From an uncultured bacterium (lineage in GTDB: Bacteria > CAIJMQ01), in NCBI GenBank assembly GCA_903821905.1, contig CAIJMQ010000018.1, positions 1-37,305 of the forward strand: a stretch of DNA of 37,305 nucleotides, in the 5' to 3' direction. Below the pieces are notes generated by a model that was not told the DNA's origin, made no database searches, and saw nothing but the letters and a program-made list of their open reading frames with translations. Below are positions 1-7,193 of this stretch, in pieces; within the stretch, counting starts at the first letter, position 1, and each line of letters begins with the position of its first letter. The position numbers and the translations under genes are program-made.

Positions 1-124
1 AAGTTGCACGTTTGGCAGATTCTCGAGCATGATTTAACGAGGGAAGTAATACTGCAGCCAATATTCCTATAATAGCGACCACCACTAAAAGTTCTATCAG
101 GGTAAAACCTTGATGTTTATTCAT
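1..124 (-). CDS. Type IV pilin/pseudopilin-like protein, N-terminal part (cut by window edge)
   Basis: The minus strand from an ATG at 124 reads [19 protein letters not shown] followed by [22 protein letters not shown]. This is the classic class III prepilin leader: a short basic peptide, cleavage after Gly in GFTLIEL with methylation of the following Phe, and Glu at +5 of the mature protein, then the hydrophobic assembly helix. Known role of the family: subunits of type IV pili or type II secretion pseudopili, processed by PilD. The start is supported by a strong AGGGAGG Shine-Dalgarno site. The rest of the gene lies outside the window, so major pilin and pseudopilin cannot be told apart. 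The [14 protein letters not shown] continuation resembles GspG/H-like pseudopilins of candidate phyla and PVC bacteria. Confidence 0.88.
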   Translation of the reverse strand, partial: MNKHQGFTLIELLVVVAIIGILAAVLLPSLNHARESAKRAT

Positions 125-167
125 CCGTTCCTCCCTTTTATAGTTATAACTTTACATTTTGATTATA

Positions 168-656
168 TTACAGCTTTTCAAGTTTATCAAACTTTGGCAT
201 ATTGCCTTCTGTGTTGGTTTTCGTTACTAAATGGAATACTGTTTTACTCATTTCTTGTTGTATTTCCTCTTGAGTAAGCTGAAGTGATTTTATCTGTTGC
301 GTATTGATGTATAGAAGCCCGCCCAGGAAAATTAGCAGCGCTATCAGAACTCCATTAAAAGCAAACGCAAATTTAAAGATAAAGCTATTTGATAACTTTC
401 TATCTTCAATTAGCTGTTTAGTTATAACTGTATTTAATTTATTTTCCAATTGCGGTAAATAGTTCTCCCAATATCCTTTAGAAGGTTTTTCTTTTGTTTT
501 GAGTTTTATCAGATTGTCTATTCGGGTCATGGCATTAAGATTTCCCATACATTTTTGACATTCAGCAAGGTGTTTCTTAATTTCATCTTTATCGGTTATA
601 TCCAAAGAATTGTCTAAGTAACCCGATAACAACTTCTCTATTTTATTGCAATTCAT
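168..656 (-). CDS. Membrane-anchored zinc-finger anti-sigma factor
   Basis: A 162-residue protein lying 22 bases downstream of an ECF sigma factor gene in the same orientation. Residues about 30-37 (HLAECQKC) are the H-x3-C-x2-C zinc-binding anti-sigma (ZAS, zf-HC2) motif. One hydrophobic segment at about 93-115 (FAFAFNGVLIALLIFLGGLLYIN) would anchor it in the inner membrane, with the N-terminal ZAS domain in the cytoplasm and about 45 residues outside. By family knowledge it sequesters the partner sigma factor until a signal releases it. The extracytoplasmic part is short and has no recognisable sensor domain, so the signal cannot be inferred. The position next to a pilin gene could be chance. 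Confidence 0.85.
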   Translation of the reverse strand: MNCNKIEKLLSGYLDNSLDITDKDEIKKHLAECQKCMGNLNAMTRIDNLIKLKTKEKPSKGYWENYLPQLENKLNTVITKQLIEDRKLSNSFIFKFAFAFNGVLIALLIFLGGLLYINTQQIKSLQLTQEEIQQEMSKTVFHLVTKTNTEGNMPKFDKLEKL

Positions 657-678
657 TTATATCTACCCCCTTTCTAAT

Positions 679-1218
679 TTATATATACACTAATTTTTCT
701 TTCAAGTTTTTTCTTGCCTGGAATAAACGCCAAGATATAGTTTTCTCCGGGCAACCTAAAATATTTGCTATTTCTCTATGGGGCAAACCTTCAAGTATGG
801 CCAACTCCACTACCATTCTTTGCTTTAGTGGTAAAGAACCTATGGCTTTTGTTATTTCTTCGTGTAACTGACGCTGTTCTTCAATTTCACCCGGGTCAGA
901 ATTATTTTCAATAGAGATATTCTCATCTAATGCAAATGTTTGCTTTCTCCCGATTTTCTTAAGGTGATTAATCGTCATATTCACAATTATTCTATATATC
1001 CACGTAGAAAAACTTGATTTCTCTTTAAAACTACCGATTGATTCATATGCTTTAATAAAAGCTTCTTGAGAAATATCGTCTGCATCGGCATGGCTATTCG
1101 TCATCCTATAAGCGACAAAATAAATTTGCTGTTTATATTTTTGCACCAATTTACCAAATGCATCTTTATCGCCTGCTTTCACTCTCTTAACCAACGCTAT
1201 ATCTTCATCTTTCCCCAC
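679..1218 (-). CDS. ECF-family RNA polymerase sigma factor (RpoE/SigW type)
   Basis: 179 residues, the usual length for ECF sigma factors. Sigma region 2 covers about 10-85 (DADDISQEAFIKAYESIGSF, then STWIYRIIVNMTINHLKK) and region 4 covers about 120-177 (LPLKQRMVVELAILEGLPHREIANILGC with a helix-turn-helix ending in WRLFQARKNLKEKL). The start is GTG at 1218 because a perfect AAGGAG lies six bases upstream. It forms a two-gene unit with the ZAS anti-sigma factor downstream, the normal arrangement for an autoregulated stress regulon. A GTCTAA sequence just upstream of the ribosome binding site resembles an ECF -10 element, but I could not find a convincing partner -35 box, so autoregulation is inferred from context only. 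Confidence 0.93.
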   Translation of the reverse strand: MGKDEDIALVKRVKAGDKDAFGKLVQKYKQQIYFVAYRMTNSHADADDISQEAFIKAYESIGSFKEKSSFSTWIYRIIVNMTINHLKKIGRKQTFALDENISIENNSDPGEIEEQRQLHEEITKAIGSLPLKQRMVVELAILEGLPHREIANILGCPEKTISWRLFQARKNLKEKLVYI

Positions 1219-1342
1219 TACCTACTCCTTAGTTTAGACAATTTTTATGTTAAATCCTTTGAATTATTTTTAGAAATTTTTCTTAATACGCAACGTGAGG
1301 ACTGATATAACAATCTTTGGTAGAAGTTGAATTAGTTGATAA

Positions 1343-2629
1343 TTACTCGCTAAATTCTATTCTACCTCCAACAATCGTGCATACAGCTTTTCCCTTGAAT
1401 TCCCATCCTATAAATGGAGAGTTTATGGAGAGAGATTTAATGTCTTCTTGCCTGAACTGCCATTGTTTCCGGGGATCCATTATAGCTAAATCCGCATCAT
1501 GCCCTATTTTTATTTGGCCTTTTTTCAAGTTCAGAATTTTTGCGGGATTGATTGTCAGTTTCTCGACTGCTTCGGAGAGTGTGAGTATTTCCCTTTCCAC
1601 CAATTGCTTCATCACAAGAGACAATGTGGTCTGAAGGCCTATCATCCCAAACGGAGCATTCTCATATTCAAACTCTTTTTCTGTTGAAAGATGGGGCGCA
1701 TGGTCTGAAACAATAGCATCAATCGTTCCGTCTTTAAGGCCTTTTTCTATTGCTTTTATGTCTTCTTTTGTTCTTAAGGGCGGATTTACTTTTGTATTTG
1801 TATCAAATGATTTAACTGCTTCTTCGGTTAATGTAAAGTGATGTGGAGTTACTTCGCAGGTAACTTTTACACCTCTTTTTTTTGCTTCTCTAATAAGTTC
1901 AACCGAACGTTTTGTTGACACATGGCAGATATGAAGCCGTGCACCTGTTAGTTCCGCGAGTAACAAATCCCTAGCGACCATTATTTCTTCTGACTCTTTT
2001 GGTATCCCTTGAAGCCCCAGAACAGTAGAAGTATAACCCTCATTCATACTTCCGCCGATTGACAGATTTTCATCCTCGCAGTGCTCAAGTATCGGGACAT
2101 TAAGCATTAAAGAATATTCCATAGCTCTGCGCATAAGCAGGGAATCTTTTACGCCTTTGCCATCATCTGAAAAACCAACAGCACCCAAGTTTTTAAGTTC
2201 AACCATTTCAGAAAGGGTTTCGCCTTTTCTTTCTTTTGTTATTGCTGCTATTGGATATATATTACAGTGAGCATCTCTTGCTTTTTCCAAGATAAAATCC
2301 AAGGTAGAGGCATTGTCTATGGGAGGAGTTGTGTTCGGCATACAGCAGATGCTTGTAAATCCGCCGTGGACTGCAGCGACACTGCCAGAAAGAATAGTTT
2401 CTACATTTTCTTTCCCGGGTTCGCGAAGATGTGTATGTATATCAATTAAACCAGGAAGAACTATCTTACCCTTTACATCTAAAACTTTTGCGTCTCTTGA
2501 TTTCAGATTTTTACCGATTTTAGAAAACTTCCCGCCTTCAATATAAATATCTAAAACTTTATCCGTTTTGGAAGAGGGGTCAATTACCCTGCCATTTTTA
2601 ATAAGAATTGCGCCTCTTGTTACCATCAT
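1343..2629 (-). CDS. pyrC: Dihydroorotase
   Basis: 428 residues, type I (class I) dihydroorotase of the cyclic amidohydrolase superfamily. It catalyses the reversible cyclisation of N-carbamoyl-L-aspartate to dihydroorotate, step three of UMP synthesis, in the cytoplasm. Visible motifs: the metal-binding [10 protein letters not shown] (about residues 64-73), the HCED and HICHVS segments, and the late SDHAPH motif with the catalytic aspartate. The ATG overlaps the pyrB stop codon (ATGATG over TGA), indicating translational coupling. A second in-frame ATG follows directly, so the start could be three bases later. It is the last gene of the pyrR-pyrB-pyrC operon; carAB, pyrK/D, pyrE and pyrF are not in the window. 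Confidence 0.96.
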   Translation of the reverse strand: MMVTRGAILIKNGRVIDPSSKTDKVLDIYIEGGKFSKIGKNLKSRDAKVLDVKGKIVLPGLIDIHTHLREPGKENVETILSGSVAAVHGGFTSICCMPNTTPPIDNASTLDFILEKARDAHCNIYPIAAITKERKGETLSEMVELKNLGAVGFSDDGKGVKDSLLMRRAMEYSLMLNVPILEHCEDENLSIGGSMNEGYTSTVLGLQGIPKESEEIMVARDLLLAELTGARLHICHVSTKRSVELIREAKKRGVKVTCEVTPHHFTLTEEAVKSFDTNTKVNPPLRTKEDIKAIEKGLKDGTIDAIVSDHAPHLSTEKEFEYENAPFGMIGLQTTLSLVMKQLVEREILTLSEAVEKLTINPAKILNLKKGQIKIGHDADLAIMDPRKQWQFRQEDIKSLSINSPFIGWEFKGKAVCTIVGGRIEFSE

Positions 2630-3606
2630 ATTCTCTTCCCTCCGGTTCTACGACCTATAGCCCCGTTTCGTTGAGAGGCATGGGTTGGAGATCCTCCGAG
2701 TAAGATATAAAGTATCGCCATCCTAACAGCCACACCATTTGTCACTTGCTCTAATATAACTGAATTCTTGCCGTCCGCAACTTCAGGGTCTATTTCTACT
2801 CCTCTATTTATTGGACCGGGATGCATAATAAGAACATCCTTTTTCGCCTTCTTTAATCTTTCCTTTGTGATACCAAAATATTGTCTGTATTCTCGTATAG
2901 ATGGGAAGAAGCTGCCTTTTTGTCTTTCCATTTGTATGCGTAGAGCCATTATTACATCAACTTTTTCTATGACCTCATCAAGTGAGTTAAATATTTTTAC
3001 TCCCATATTTGCGAGATATGGCGGTATGAATGTTGGAGGAGCTACTATGAAAACCTCCGCCCCCATTTTAGTTAATCCCCAGATATTTGAGCGAGCAACT
3101 CTGGAAAAACGAATATCGCCTATTATTGCAACTTTGAGATTCTGAAGTTTTCCTTTCTTTTCACGTATCGTGAACATATCAAGAAGTGCCTGCGTAGGAT
3201 GTTCATGTGCACCGTCTCCTGCATTGATTACAGGAACTGATAGTTTTTTTGCCAAAAGATGTGGTATTCCAGCGCCGCTGTGCCGGACTACAACAGCATC
3301 TATTTTCATTGCTTCAATGTTTAGTGCGGTATCAAGAAGAGTTTCGTTTTTAAGAACTGAAGAGCCAGATGTTGAGAAATTCACCGTGTCTGCAGAAAGC
3401 CGTTTCTCTGCCAGCTCGAAAGATATACGTGTGCGTGTTGATGGTTCGAAGAAAAGGTTAACTATTGTCTTACCTCGTAATATTGGAACTTTTTTGATAG
3501 GGCGTTCGGATACTTCCTTGAAAGAAATCGAAGTGTCTAGAATATGAATAATTTCATCTGGGTTTAGTTCTTCAATGCCAAGAAGGTCTTTTCTCTTCCA
3601 ATTCAT
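2626..3606 (-). CDS. pyrB: Aspartate carbamoyltransferase catalytic subunit
   Basis: 326 residues. It transfers the carbamoyl group from carbamoyl phosphate to aspartate, the committed step of pyrimidine synthesis. The carbamoyl phosphate signature [13 protein letters not shown] is at about residues 53-65, with SAD and [13 protein letters not shown] (about 140) and the [10 protein letters not shown] loop (about 260) all present. Start: ATG at 3606 overlaps the pyrR stop by one base (TGATG). No regulatory pyrI gene is adjacent, so the enzyme is likely a bare catalytic trimer like the Bacillus form, with control through PyrR or substrate supply. The C-terminal extension ([23 protein letters not shown]) is somewhat longer and more basic than usual. 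Confidence 0.96.
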   Translation of the reverse strand: MNWKRKDLLGIEELNPDEIIHILDTSISFKEVSERPIKKVPILRGKTIVNLFFEPSTRTRISFELAEKRLSADTVNFSTSGSSVLKNETLLDTALNIEAMKIDAVVVRHSGAGIPHLLAKKLSVPVINAGDGAHEHPTQALLDMFTIREKKGKLQNLKVAIIGDIRFSRVARSNIWGLTKMGAEVFIVAPPTFIPPYLANMGVKIFNSLDEVIEKVDVIMALRIQMERQKGSFFPSIREYRQYFGITKERLKKAKKDVLIMHPGPINRGVEIDPEVADGKNSVILEQVTNGVAVRMAILYILLGGSPTHASQRNGAIGRRTGGKRI

Positions 3607-4169
3607 CAGGATTTAGCTATTTCTTCTTTATCTAATTTCTGTTTCGTTGCTATTACTCCTTCTTTCCCATCTATTTCTTTGAGTTTTACTTCCACAATCT
3701 CGCCTGCATTTACAGCCATTTTCTTTGATATATAATCGGGCTGAATGGGCAATTCTCTTTCTCCTCTATCTATCAAAACAGCAAGGCGGATAGAGGCAGG
3801 TCTCCCGAAATCCATTAAAGCATCCATCGCCGCTCTTATCGTTCTCCCCGTGAAGAGAACATCGTCGACAAGTATAACATTTTTTCCGTTAATATCGAAA
3901 TCAATTTCGGTTTCACGCACTACCGGGTCAGGTCCCACAGAAGTGAAATCATCACGATAAAGAGTAATATCGAGAATCCCTAAAGGAACATCTGCGCCAG
4001 TTTCTTTTTTTATTTCTTTAACCATCCTGGAAGCAAGTATATTCCCCCTTGACCTTATGCCAACAATCACAAGTTTTGAAAGTGAAGGATAATCTTTGAT
4101 AACTTGAGCAGTTATCTTATCCCAAGCTTCTACCACTTCCTTCTCTTCCATCACATTCTTCTCAACCAT
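3606..4169 (-). CDS. pyrR: Bifunctional pyr operon regulator / uracil phosphoribosyltransferase
   Basis: About 187 residues with a type I phosphoribosyltransferase fold. The PRPP-binding motif [21 protein letters not shown] is at about 98-118, and [11 protein letters not shown] and [15 protein letters not shown] are typical of PyrR. The family acts as a weak uracil phosphoribosyltransferase and, in many bacteria, as a UMP-dependent mRNA-binding attenuator of pyr genes. I prefer ATG at 4169 over the TTG at 4172 in the ORF track; AAGGAG at 4179-4184 lies nine bases upstream of the ATG. The predicted leader is only about 20 nt, too short for a classic PyrR attenuator, so regulation may act elsewhere or only the enzyme activity may be used. 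The C-terminus carries about 15 extra lysine/glutamate-rich residues. Confidence 0.94.
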   Translation of the reverse strand: MVEKNVMEEKEVVEAWDKITAQVIKDYPSLSKLVIVGIRSRGNILASRMVKEIKKETGADVPLGILDITLYRDDFTSVGPDPVVRETEIDFDINGKNVILVDDVLFTGRTIRAAMDALMDFGRPASIRLAVLIDRGERELPIQPDYISKKMAVNAGEIVEVKLKEIDGKEGVIATKQKLDKEEIAKS

Positions 4170-4195
4170 CAATAATAACTCCTTCTAAGTTGGGG

Positions 4196-4224
4196 AAAAT
4201 ATCAAAATCACGAGTAATAGTCAA
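4196..4224 (-). promoter_or_regulatory. Sigma-70-type promoter of the pyrRBC operon
   Basis: On the minus strand TTGACT (4219-4224) and TATTTT (4196-4201) are separated by exactly 17 bases. Transcription would start near 4190, about 20 bases upstream of the pyrR ATG, directly before its AAGGAG site. The -35 box is near consensus and the -10 box is 4 of 6. It is divergent from the tRNA-Asn promoter some 20 bases away. Confidence 0.6.
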
Positions 4225-4244
4225 ATGGAGAAGGCATTGTTTGT

Positions 4245-4273
4245 TTGACTCAAAAAGTAGAAAATGCTATGCT
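4245..4273 (+). promoter_or_regulatory. Sigma-70-type promoter of tRNA-Asn
   Basis: TTGACT (4245-4250), 17-base spacer, TATGCT (4268-4273). Transcription would start near 4280, giving a leader of about 37 nt before the tRNA. Confidence 0.65.
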
Positions 4274-4316
4274 GCCAACATTAACAGGTCTTTGATTTTA
4301 TTAATAATCAGAAATT

Positions 4317-4389
4317 TCCCTGGTAGCTCAATCGGTAGAGCGGGTGGCTGTTAACCACTAGGTCGGGGGTTCGAGTCCCTCCCAGGGAG
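4317..4389 (+). tRNA. tRNA-Asn (anticodon GTT)
   Basis: A complete cloverleaf of 73 bases. The acceptor stem TCCCTGG pairs with CCAGGGA and is followed by discriminator G. The D arm holds AGCTCAATCGGTAGAGC, the anticodon arm GTGGCTGTTAACCAC has anticodon GTT, and the T arm holds GGGGGTTCGAGTCCCTC. No CCA is encoded after the discriminator (the genome reads GCTA), so CCA must be added enzymatically. Confidence 0.97.
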
Positions 4390-4490
4390 CTAAAGATTGC
4401 TATCTGTGCGGTTGAGAATTGTGTTGAAAAAGTTTTGTATATATTACTCGGTTTTTCTACCTTCCTATATAGAGTTCTGAAGTAATAACT

Positions 4491-4526
4491 GTAAATGGGG
4501 ATTCTTTATTTTATCCCCGAATTTAC
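4491..4526. repeat. Inverted repeat / hairpin in the 225-base gap between tRNA-Asn and the YchF-like gene
   Basis: GTAAATGGGGAT and ATCCCCGAATTTAC form a 12-bp stem with a two-base bulge around a 10-base AT-rich loop. No run of T follows, so it is not a standard intrinsic terminator. It may be a leader structure of the downstream gene, a factor-dependent 3' end of the tRNA transcript, or a protein site. I see nothing else in 4390-4614 except the AAGGAG ribosome binding site before 4615. Confidence 0.5.
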
Positions 4527-4614
4527 AAACAGCTCATAAACCTGGCTAGCCCAATTGTAACAGTATTTTGCAGTTAAATAAGTAAGAACATTTTTTGAAG
4601 GAGAATATTAAAAA

Positions 4615-5688
4615 ATGAAAATAGGACTTATAGGCCTGCCACAAGCAGGGAAGAAAACACTTTTCAGACTGCTTACGCAATACACATTTTCCGAGAAAGA
4701 TTTAGTTTCCAGTAAAACTGTTGAAAGCCTTGCTCAAATAAAAGACCCCAGGTTTGACCATCTTGCTTCGGCATATAAACCTAAAAAAATTACCCGTGCT
4801 CGAGTTGACATTGAATTACTCCCCAATTTAGAACCTGATTCAATAGAGAAGGGAAACATATTTAAAGATATTTCTGAACTTGATGCTGTTTGTCATGTAG
4901 TTAGGGCTTTCAATGATGATACTGTTTATCATATAAATGGCTCGGTAGATTTCACGCGTGACATAGACAGTGTTAATTCCGAGCTTATACTTAATGACCT
5001 GCTTTTTATCGAAAAAAGATTGGAGCGTATAGAAAATAATTTAAAGAGAATTAAAGACGTGGAGGCAATAAAAGAAAAAGAGCTTTTACTCAAGCTTAAA
5101 GCACAATTGGACAAGGAACTGCCTCTTCGGTTAATTAACCTAACTGACCAGGAAGCAAAGATTATTACGAGTTACCCGTTTATTACCGCAAAAAAGATGA
5201 TAGTTGTATTGAACGTTTCTGAAAACGAAATTAACAATACCGTGAATCTTGAAAAATTGAATAAGGAATATCAAGATAGAGATATTTACATTCTGCAAAT
5301 TTGTGCAAAAGTAGAATCAGAAATTGCTGAACTTGGAACTAACCAGGAGAGAGAAGAATTTCTTACAGTGCTTGGGATTAAGGAACCCGCGATAGATGCT
5401 CTAACACGCACGTGCATAAAGGCACTGGATTTGATATCTTTTTTTACAGTCGGTTCCGATGAAGTCCGGCAATGGCTGGTAAAAGCAAATTCATCAGCCC
5501 CCGTAGCAGCAGGTGTTATACACAGCGATTTGCAAAAAGGATTTATTCGGGCTGAGGTAATGAAATATGCTGATTTCTCAGCTCTGGGAAGCGAAGACAA
5601 ATTAAGACAAGCAGGCAAGGTTTCCCTTAAAGGGAAAGATTATATCGTTGAAGACGGCGATATAATGGATATTAAATTTAATGTTTGA
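4615..5688 (+). CDS. Degenerate YchF/OLA1-like GTPase with C-terminal TGS domain
   Basis: 357 residues, matching the length and order of YchF (Obg-family P-loop NTPase, coiled-coil insert, C-terminal DUF933/TGS domain). The alignment is clear: N-terminal MKIGLIGLPQAGKKTLF against the YchF GLPNVGKSTLF, LDAVCHVVRAF, the helical arm at about 130-180, LNVSENE in place of NKxD (YchF proteins use NVxE and prefer ATP), and the TGS region DLISFFTVGSDEVRQW. Two catalytic features are altered: the P-loop Ser/Thr after GK is Lys, and the G3 motif reads VDIELLPN instead of VDIAGLV. Nucleotide binding or hydrolysis may be impaired. AAGGAG precedes the start. A normal ychF copy is expected elsewhere; this looks like a divergent paralog. 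Confidence 0.8.
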   Translation: MKIGLIGLPQAGKKTLFRLLTQYTFSEKDLVSSKTVESLAQIKDPRFDHLASAYKPKKITRARVDIELLPNLEPDSIEKGNIFKDISELDAVCHVVRAFNDDTVYHINGSVDFTRDIDSVNSELILNDLLFIEKRLERIENNLKRIKDVEAIKEKELLLKLKAQLDKELPLRLINLTDQEAKIITSYPFITAKKMIVVLNVSENEINNTVNLEKLNKEYQDRDIYILQICAKVESEIAELGTNQEREEFLTVLGIKEPAIDALTRTCIKALDLISFFTVGSDEVRQWLVKANSSAPVAAGVIHSDLQKGFIRAEVMKYADFSALGSEDKLRQAGKVSLKGKDYIVEDGDIMDIKFNV

Positions 5689-5707
5689 TTGCTTTCCCCT
5701 CAATTAC

Positions 5708-5736
5708 TTGTTTTATATTTTTAAATATGGTAGTAT
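5708..5736 (+). promoter_or_regulatory. Possible promoter for the MscS-type TM-helix gene
   Basis: TTGTTT (5708-5713), 17-base spacer, TAGTAT (5731-5736). Both boxes are partial matches. The transcript would run through the hairpin at 5801-5828 before reaching the gene. Confidence 0.3.
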
Positions 5737-5800
5737 GATGTCCAGATTGATTAAGCGAGTGGTAGTATTTGGAATTATAAATTTTTCTAAAGAGATTATG

Positions 5801-5828
5801 CCTCGGCATTTTATGTCGAGGTTTTTTT
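5801..5828 (+). terminator. Intrinsic terminator (or leader attenuator) after the YchF-like gene
   Basis: CCTCGGC and GTCGAGG form a 7-bp stem (one G-T pair) with a 7-base loop ATTTTAT, followed by TTTTTTT. It lies 113 bases after the YchF-like stop and 38 bases before the next gene, whose AAAGGAGG site follows the T run. It ends the upstream transcript unless the promoter at about 5710 is used, in which case it sits in the 5' leader. Confidence 0.75.
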
Positions 5829-5865
5829 ATTTATAATAGAAAAAGAATAAAAAAAGGAGGAAAAG

Positions 5866-6543
5866 ATGGGGAATTTAGGAGAGATGTTAGTAGTACCTGC
5901 AAAAACGATGCTTACGCAAGTGGGCAATTTTGCGGTCAGCATACTGCTGGTACTTGTTATTCTTCTTGTTGGTTGGCTTATCTCCAAGTTTATCATAAAG
6001 GTTGGTGTTACCAAGATATTAGAACTATTAAAACTTGATAAGCTTTCCAAGAGCATCGAGTTTGATGATTTATTGGCAAAGGGAGGCATAAGTATTTCAC
6101 TATCCGAGTTAGTAGGAGTAATCTGTTATTGGATAGCCTTGTTGATTACTTTTATGGTTGCTCTCAATGCGGTAGGGTTAGTTATAGCTGCCAATCTATT
6201 AAATCAAATAGTGCTTTTCATACCTAATATTATAGCAGCCATATTTATCCTGGTAGCCGGGATGTTTGTAGCTGTAACATTGAAAACTATAGTGAAAACT
6301 GCCGCCGGAAACGCCGGGATATCTCAGGCTGCTCTCTTAAGCAAAATTACAGAAGTTGTAATTATGGTATTTGCTATTGCCATGGCTTTAGAACAACTGC
6401 AGATCGGCACCACAATTATCAATACCGTGATAACCATTATATTGGGTTCATTGGGCTTGGGATTTGCGCTGGCATTGGGCTTGGGCTGTAAGGATATTGT
6501 TGGTAAATCTGTAGCGGAATTTATTAATAAGTTGAAAAAATAA
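5866..6543 (+). CDS. MscS-superfamily conserved TM-helix protein lacking the channel beta domain
   Basis: 225 residues, almost entirely hydrophobic. At least four membrane segments are visible: about 20-45 (VSILLVLVILLVGWLISKFII), 83-107, 115-140 and 165-215. The pattern of a Gly-rich helix, an amphipathic KLSKSIEFDDLLAKGGI stretch, then LSELVGVICYWIALLITFMVAL matches the tandem conserved TM helix repeat (PF05552-type) found in MscS-like proteins. The soluble beta domain of MscS is absent, so it could be a small channel or an accessory membrane protein. A strong AAAGGAGG site precedes the ATG. The neighbour is mscL, which supports an osmotic-stress role by context only. Confidence 0.7.
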   Translation: MGNLGEMLVVPAKTMLTQVGNFAVSILLVLVILLVGWLISKFIIKVGVTKILELLKLDKLSKSIEFDDLLAKGGISISLSELVGVICYWIALLITFMVALNAVGLVIAANLLNQIVLFIPNIIAAIFILVAGMFVAVTLKTIVKTAAGNAGISQAALLSKITEVVIMVFAIAMALEQLQIGTTIINTVITIILGSLGLGFALALGLGCKDIVGKSVAEFINKLKK

Positions 6544-6576
6544 ATAGACATTATATAATATAACTTAAAGTCCATT

Positions 6577-6614
6577 AACCCTCTGTGATAGAATATATTG
6601 CAGAGGGTTTTTGT
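6577..6614 (+). terminator. Intrinsic terminator after the TM-helix gene
   Basis: AACCCTCTG and CAGAGGGTT form a perfect 9-bp stem around a 15-base AT-rich loop, followed by TTTGT. It lies 33 bases after the stop codon and ends 30 bases before mscL. Confidence 0.75.
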
Positions 6615-6644
6615 TTATAACAAAAATAAAAGGGGGATTTTTAG

Positions 6645-6998
6645 ATGTCTATTATTAAAGAGTTTAAGGAGTTTATAGGCAAAGGAAATGCGGTCGATAT
6701 GGCAATAGGTATCATAATCGGTGCCGCTTTCGGTAAAATTGTTACTTCTTTAGTAAACGACGTTGTCATGCCTCCTTTAGGAATATTGGTTGGTGGGGTT
6801 GATTTTAAGAATCTAAGGGCAACACTTAAAGCGGCGACAGATAATACACCAGCAGTTACTTTAAATTATGGGCAATTCATAAATACAGTGATTGATTTCT
6901 TGATTGTAGCATTTGTTATTTTCTTAATGATAAAAGGAATTAATAGTCTAAATAGACAAGTTCAAGCGAAAACAGTAGATGGGAAAAAGGCCAAGTAA
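6645..6998 (+). CDS. mscL: Large-conductance mechanosensitive channel
   Basis: 117 residues, slightly shorter than the E. coli protein (136). The N-terminal helix and TM1 read [38 protein letters not shown], the signature of MscL pore-lining helix 1. TM2 is [22 protein letters not shown], ending in a short basic C-terminal helix. The channel is a homopentamer in the inner membrane that opens on severe hypo-osmotic shock. An AGGGGGA site precedes the start. The C-terminal helical bundle ([12 protein letters not shown]) is reduced, as in several non-proteobacterial homologues. It follows a terminator, so it probably has its own promoter in the AT-rich gap. Confidence 0.96.
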   Translation: MSIIKEFKEFIGKGNAVDMAIGIIIGAAFGKIVTSLVNDVVMPPLGILVGGVDFKNLRATLKAATDNTPAVTLNYGQFINTVIDFLIVAFVIFLMIKGINSLNRQVQAKTVDGKKAK

Positions 6999-7046
6999 CA
7001 ATTAAAAAGATTTGAAATATTTTTTTTATTTTGTTAGCATATAATT

Positions 7047-7133
7047 GACGTCTCAAAACTGGCGGGTAACCTTTACACATGGAATAACCATGGGGAATTG
7101 AGATGTCATTAGTTCATGCCGCCCGCCTGGGCA
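7047..7133 (+). promoter_or_regulatory. ZTP riboswitch (pfl RNA motif) aptamer
   Basis: All conserved parts are visible. P1 is GACGTCTCAA (7047-7056) with TTGAGATGTC (7098-7107). P2 is CATGG/CCATG around AATAA (7078-7092). The asymmetric joining strand is ACTGGCGGG on the 5' side and GGGGAA on the 3' side. After a short linker, P3 is TGCC/GGCA (7117-7120, 7130-7133), whose loop GCCCGCCTG contains CCGCC able to form the pseudoknot with GGCGG (7061-7065). CCGCCTGGGCA is the hallmark 3' element. The class binds ZMP/ZTP, which accumulate when 10-formyl-tetrahydrofolate is short, and normally turns expression on. Its position before pflB is the association that gave the motif its name. A TATAAT at 7040-7045 may be the -10 box, though it would start transcription inside P1. 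Confidence 0.9.
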
Positions 7134-7187
7134 AATACAAGCTGTTTACCAGGCTGGCAAACCTTCTAAAGGTAACAGCTCCGGGAG
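7121..7187 (+). promoter_or_regulatory. Expression platform of the ZTP riboswitch
   Basis: Two helices compete here. GCCCGCCTGG (7121-7130, the P3/pseudoknot strand) can pair with CCAGGCTGGC (7149-7158), 9 of 10 bases, which would destroy the aptamer core. Alternatively AGCTGTTTACC (7140-7150) pairs with GGTAACAGCT (7171-7180), leaving the aptamer intact. The two share bases 7149-7150, so they exclude each other. The second hairpin ends three bases before the Shine-Dalgarno GGGAG (7183-7187) of pflB. No T run follows either helix, so control is probably of translation and not intrinsic termination. Which state exposes the ribosome site needs folding analysis. Confidence 0.6.
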
Positions 7188-7193
7188 TTTAAA

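Noticed and set aside
4173-4316. T-box or PyrR attenuator in the region upstream of pyrR
   Set aside because: The region is filled by two divergent promoters and no conserved T-box or PyrR loop is seen.
4491-4526. Intrinsic terminator after tRNA-Asn
   Set aside because: The stem is good but no T run follows on either strand, so I list it only as a hairpin.
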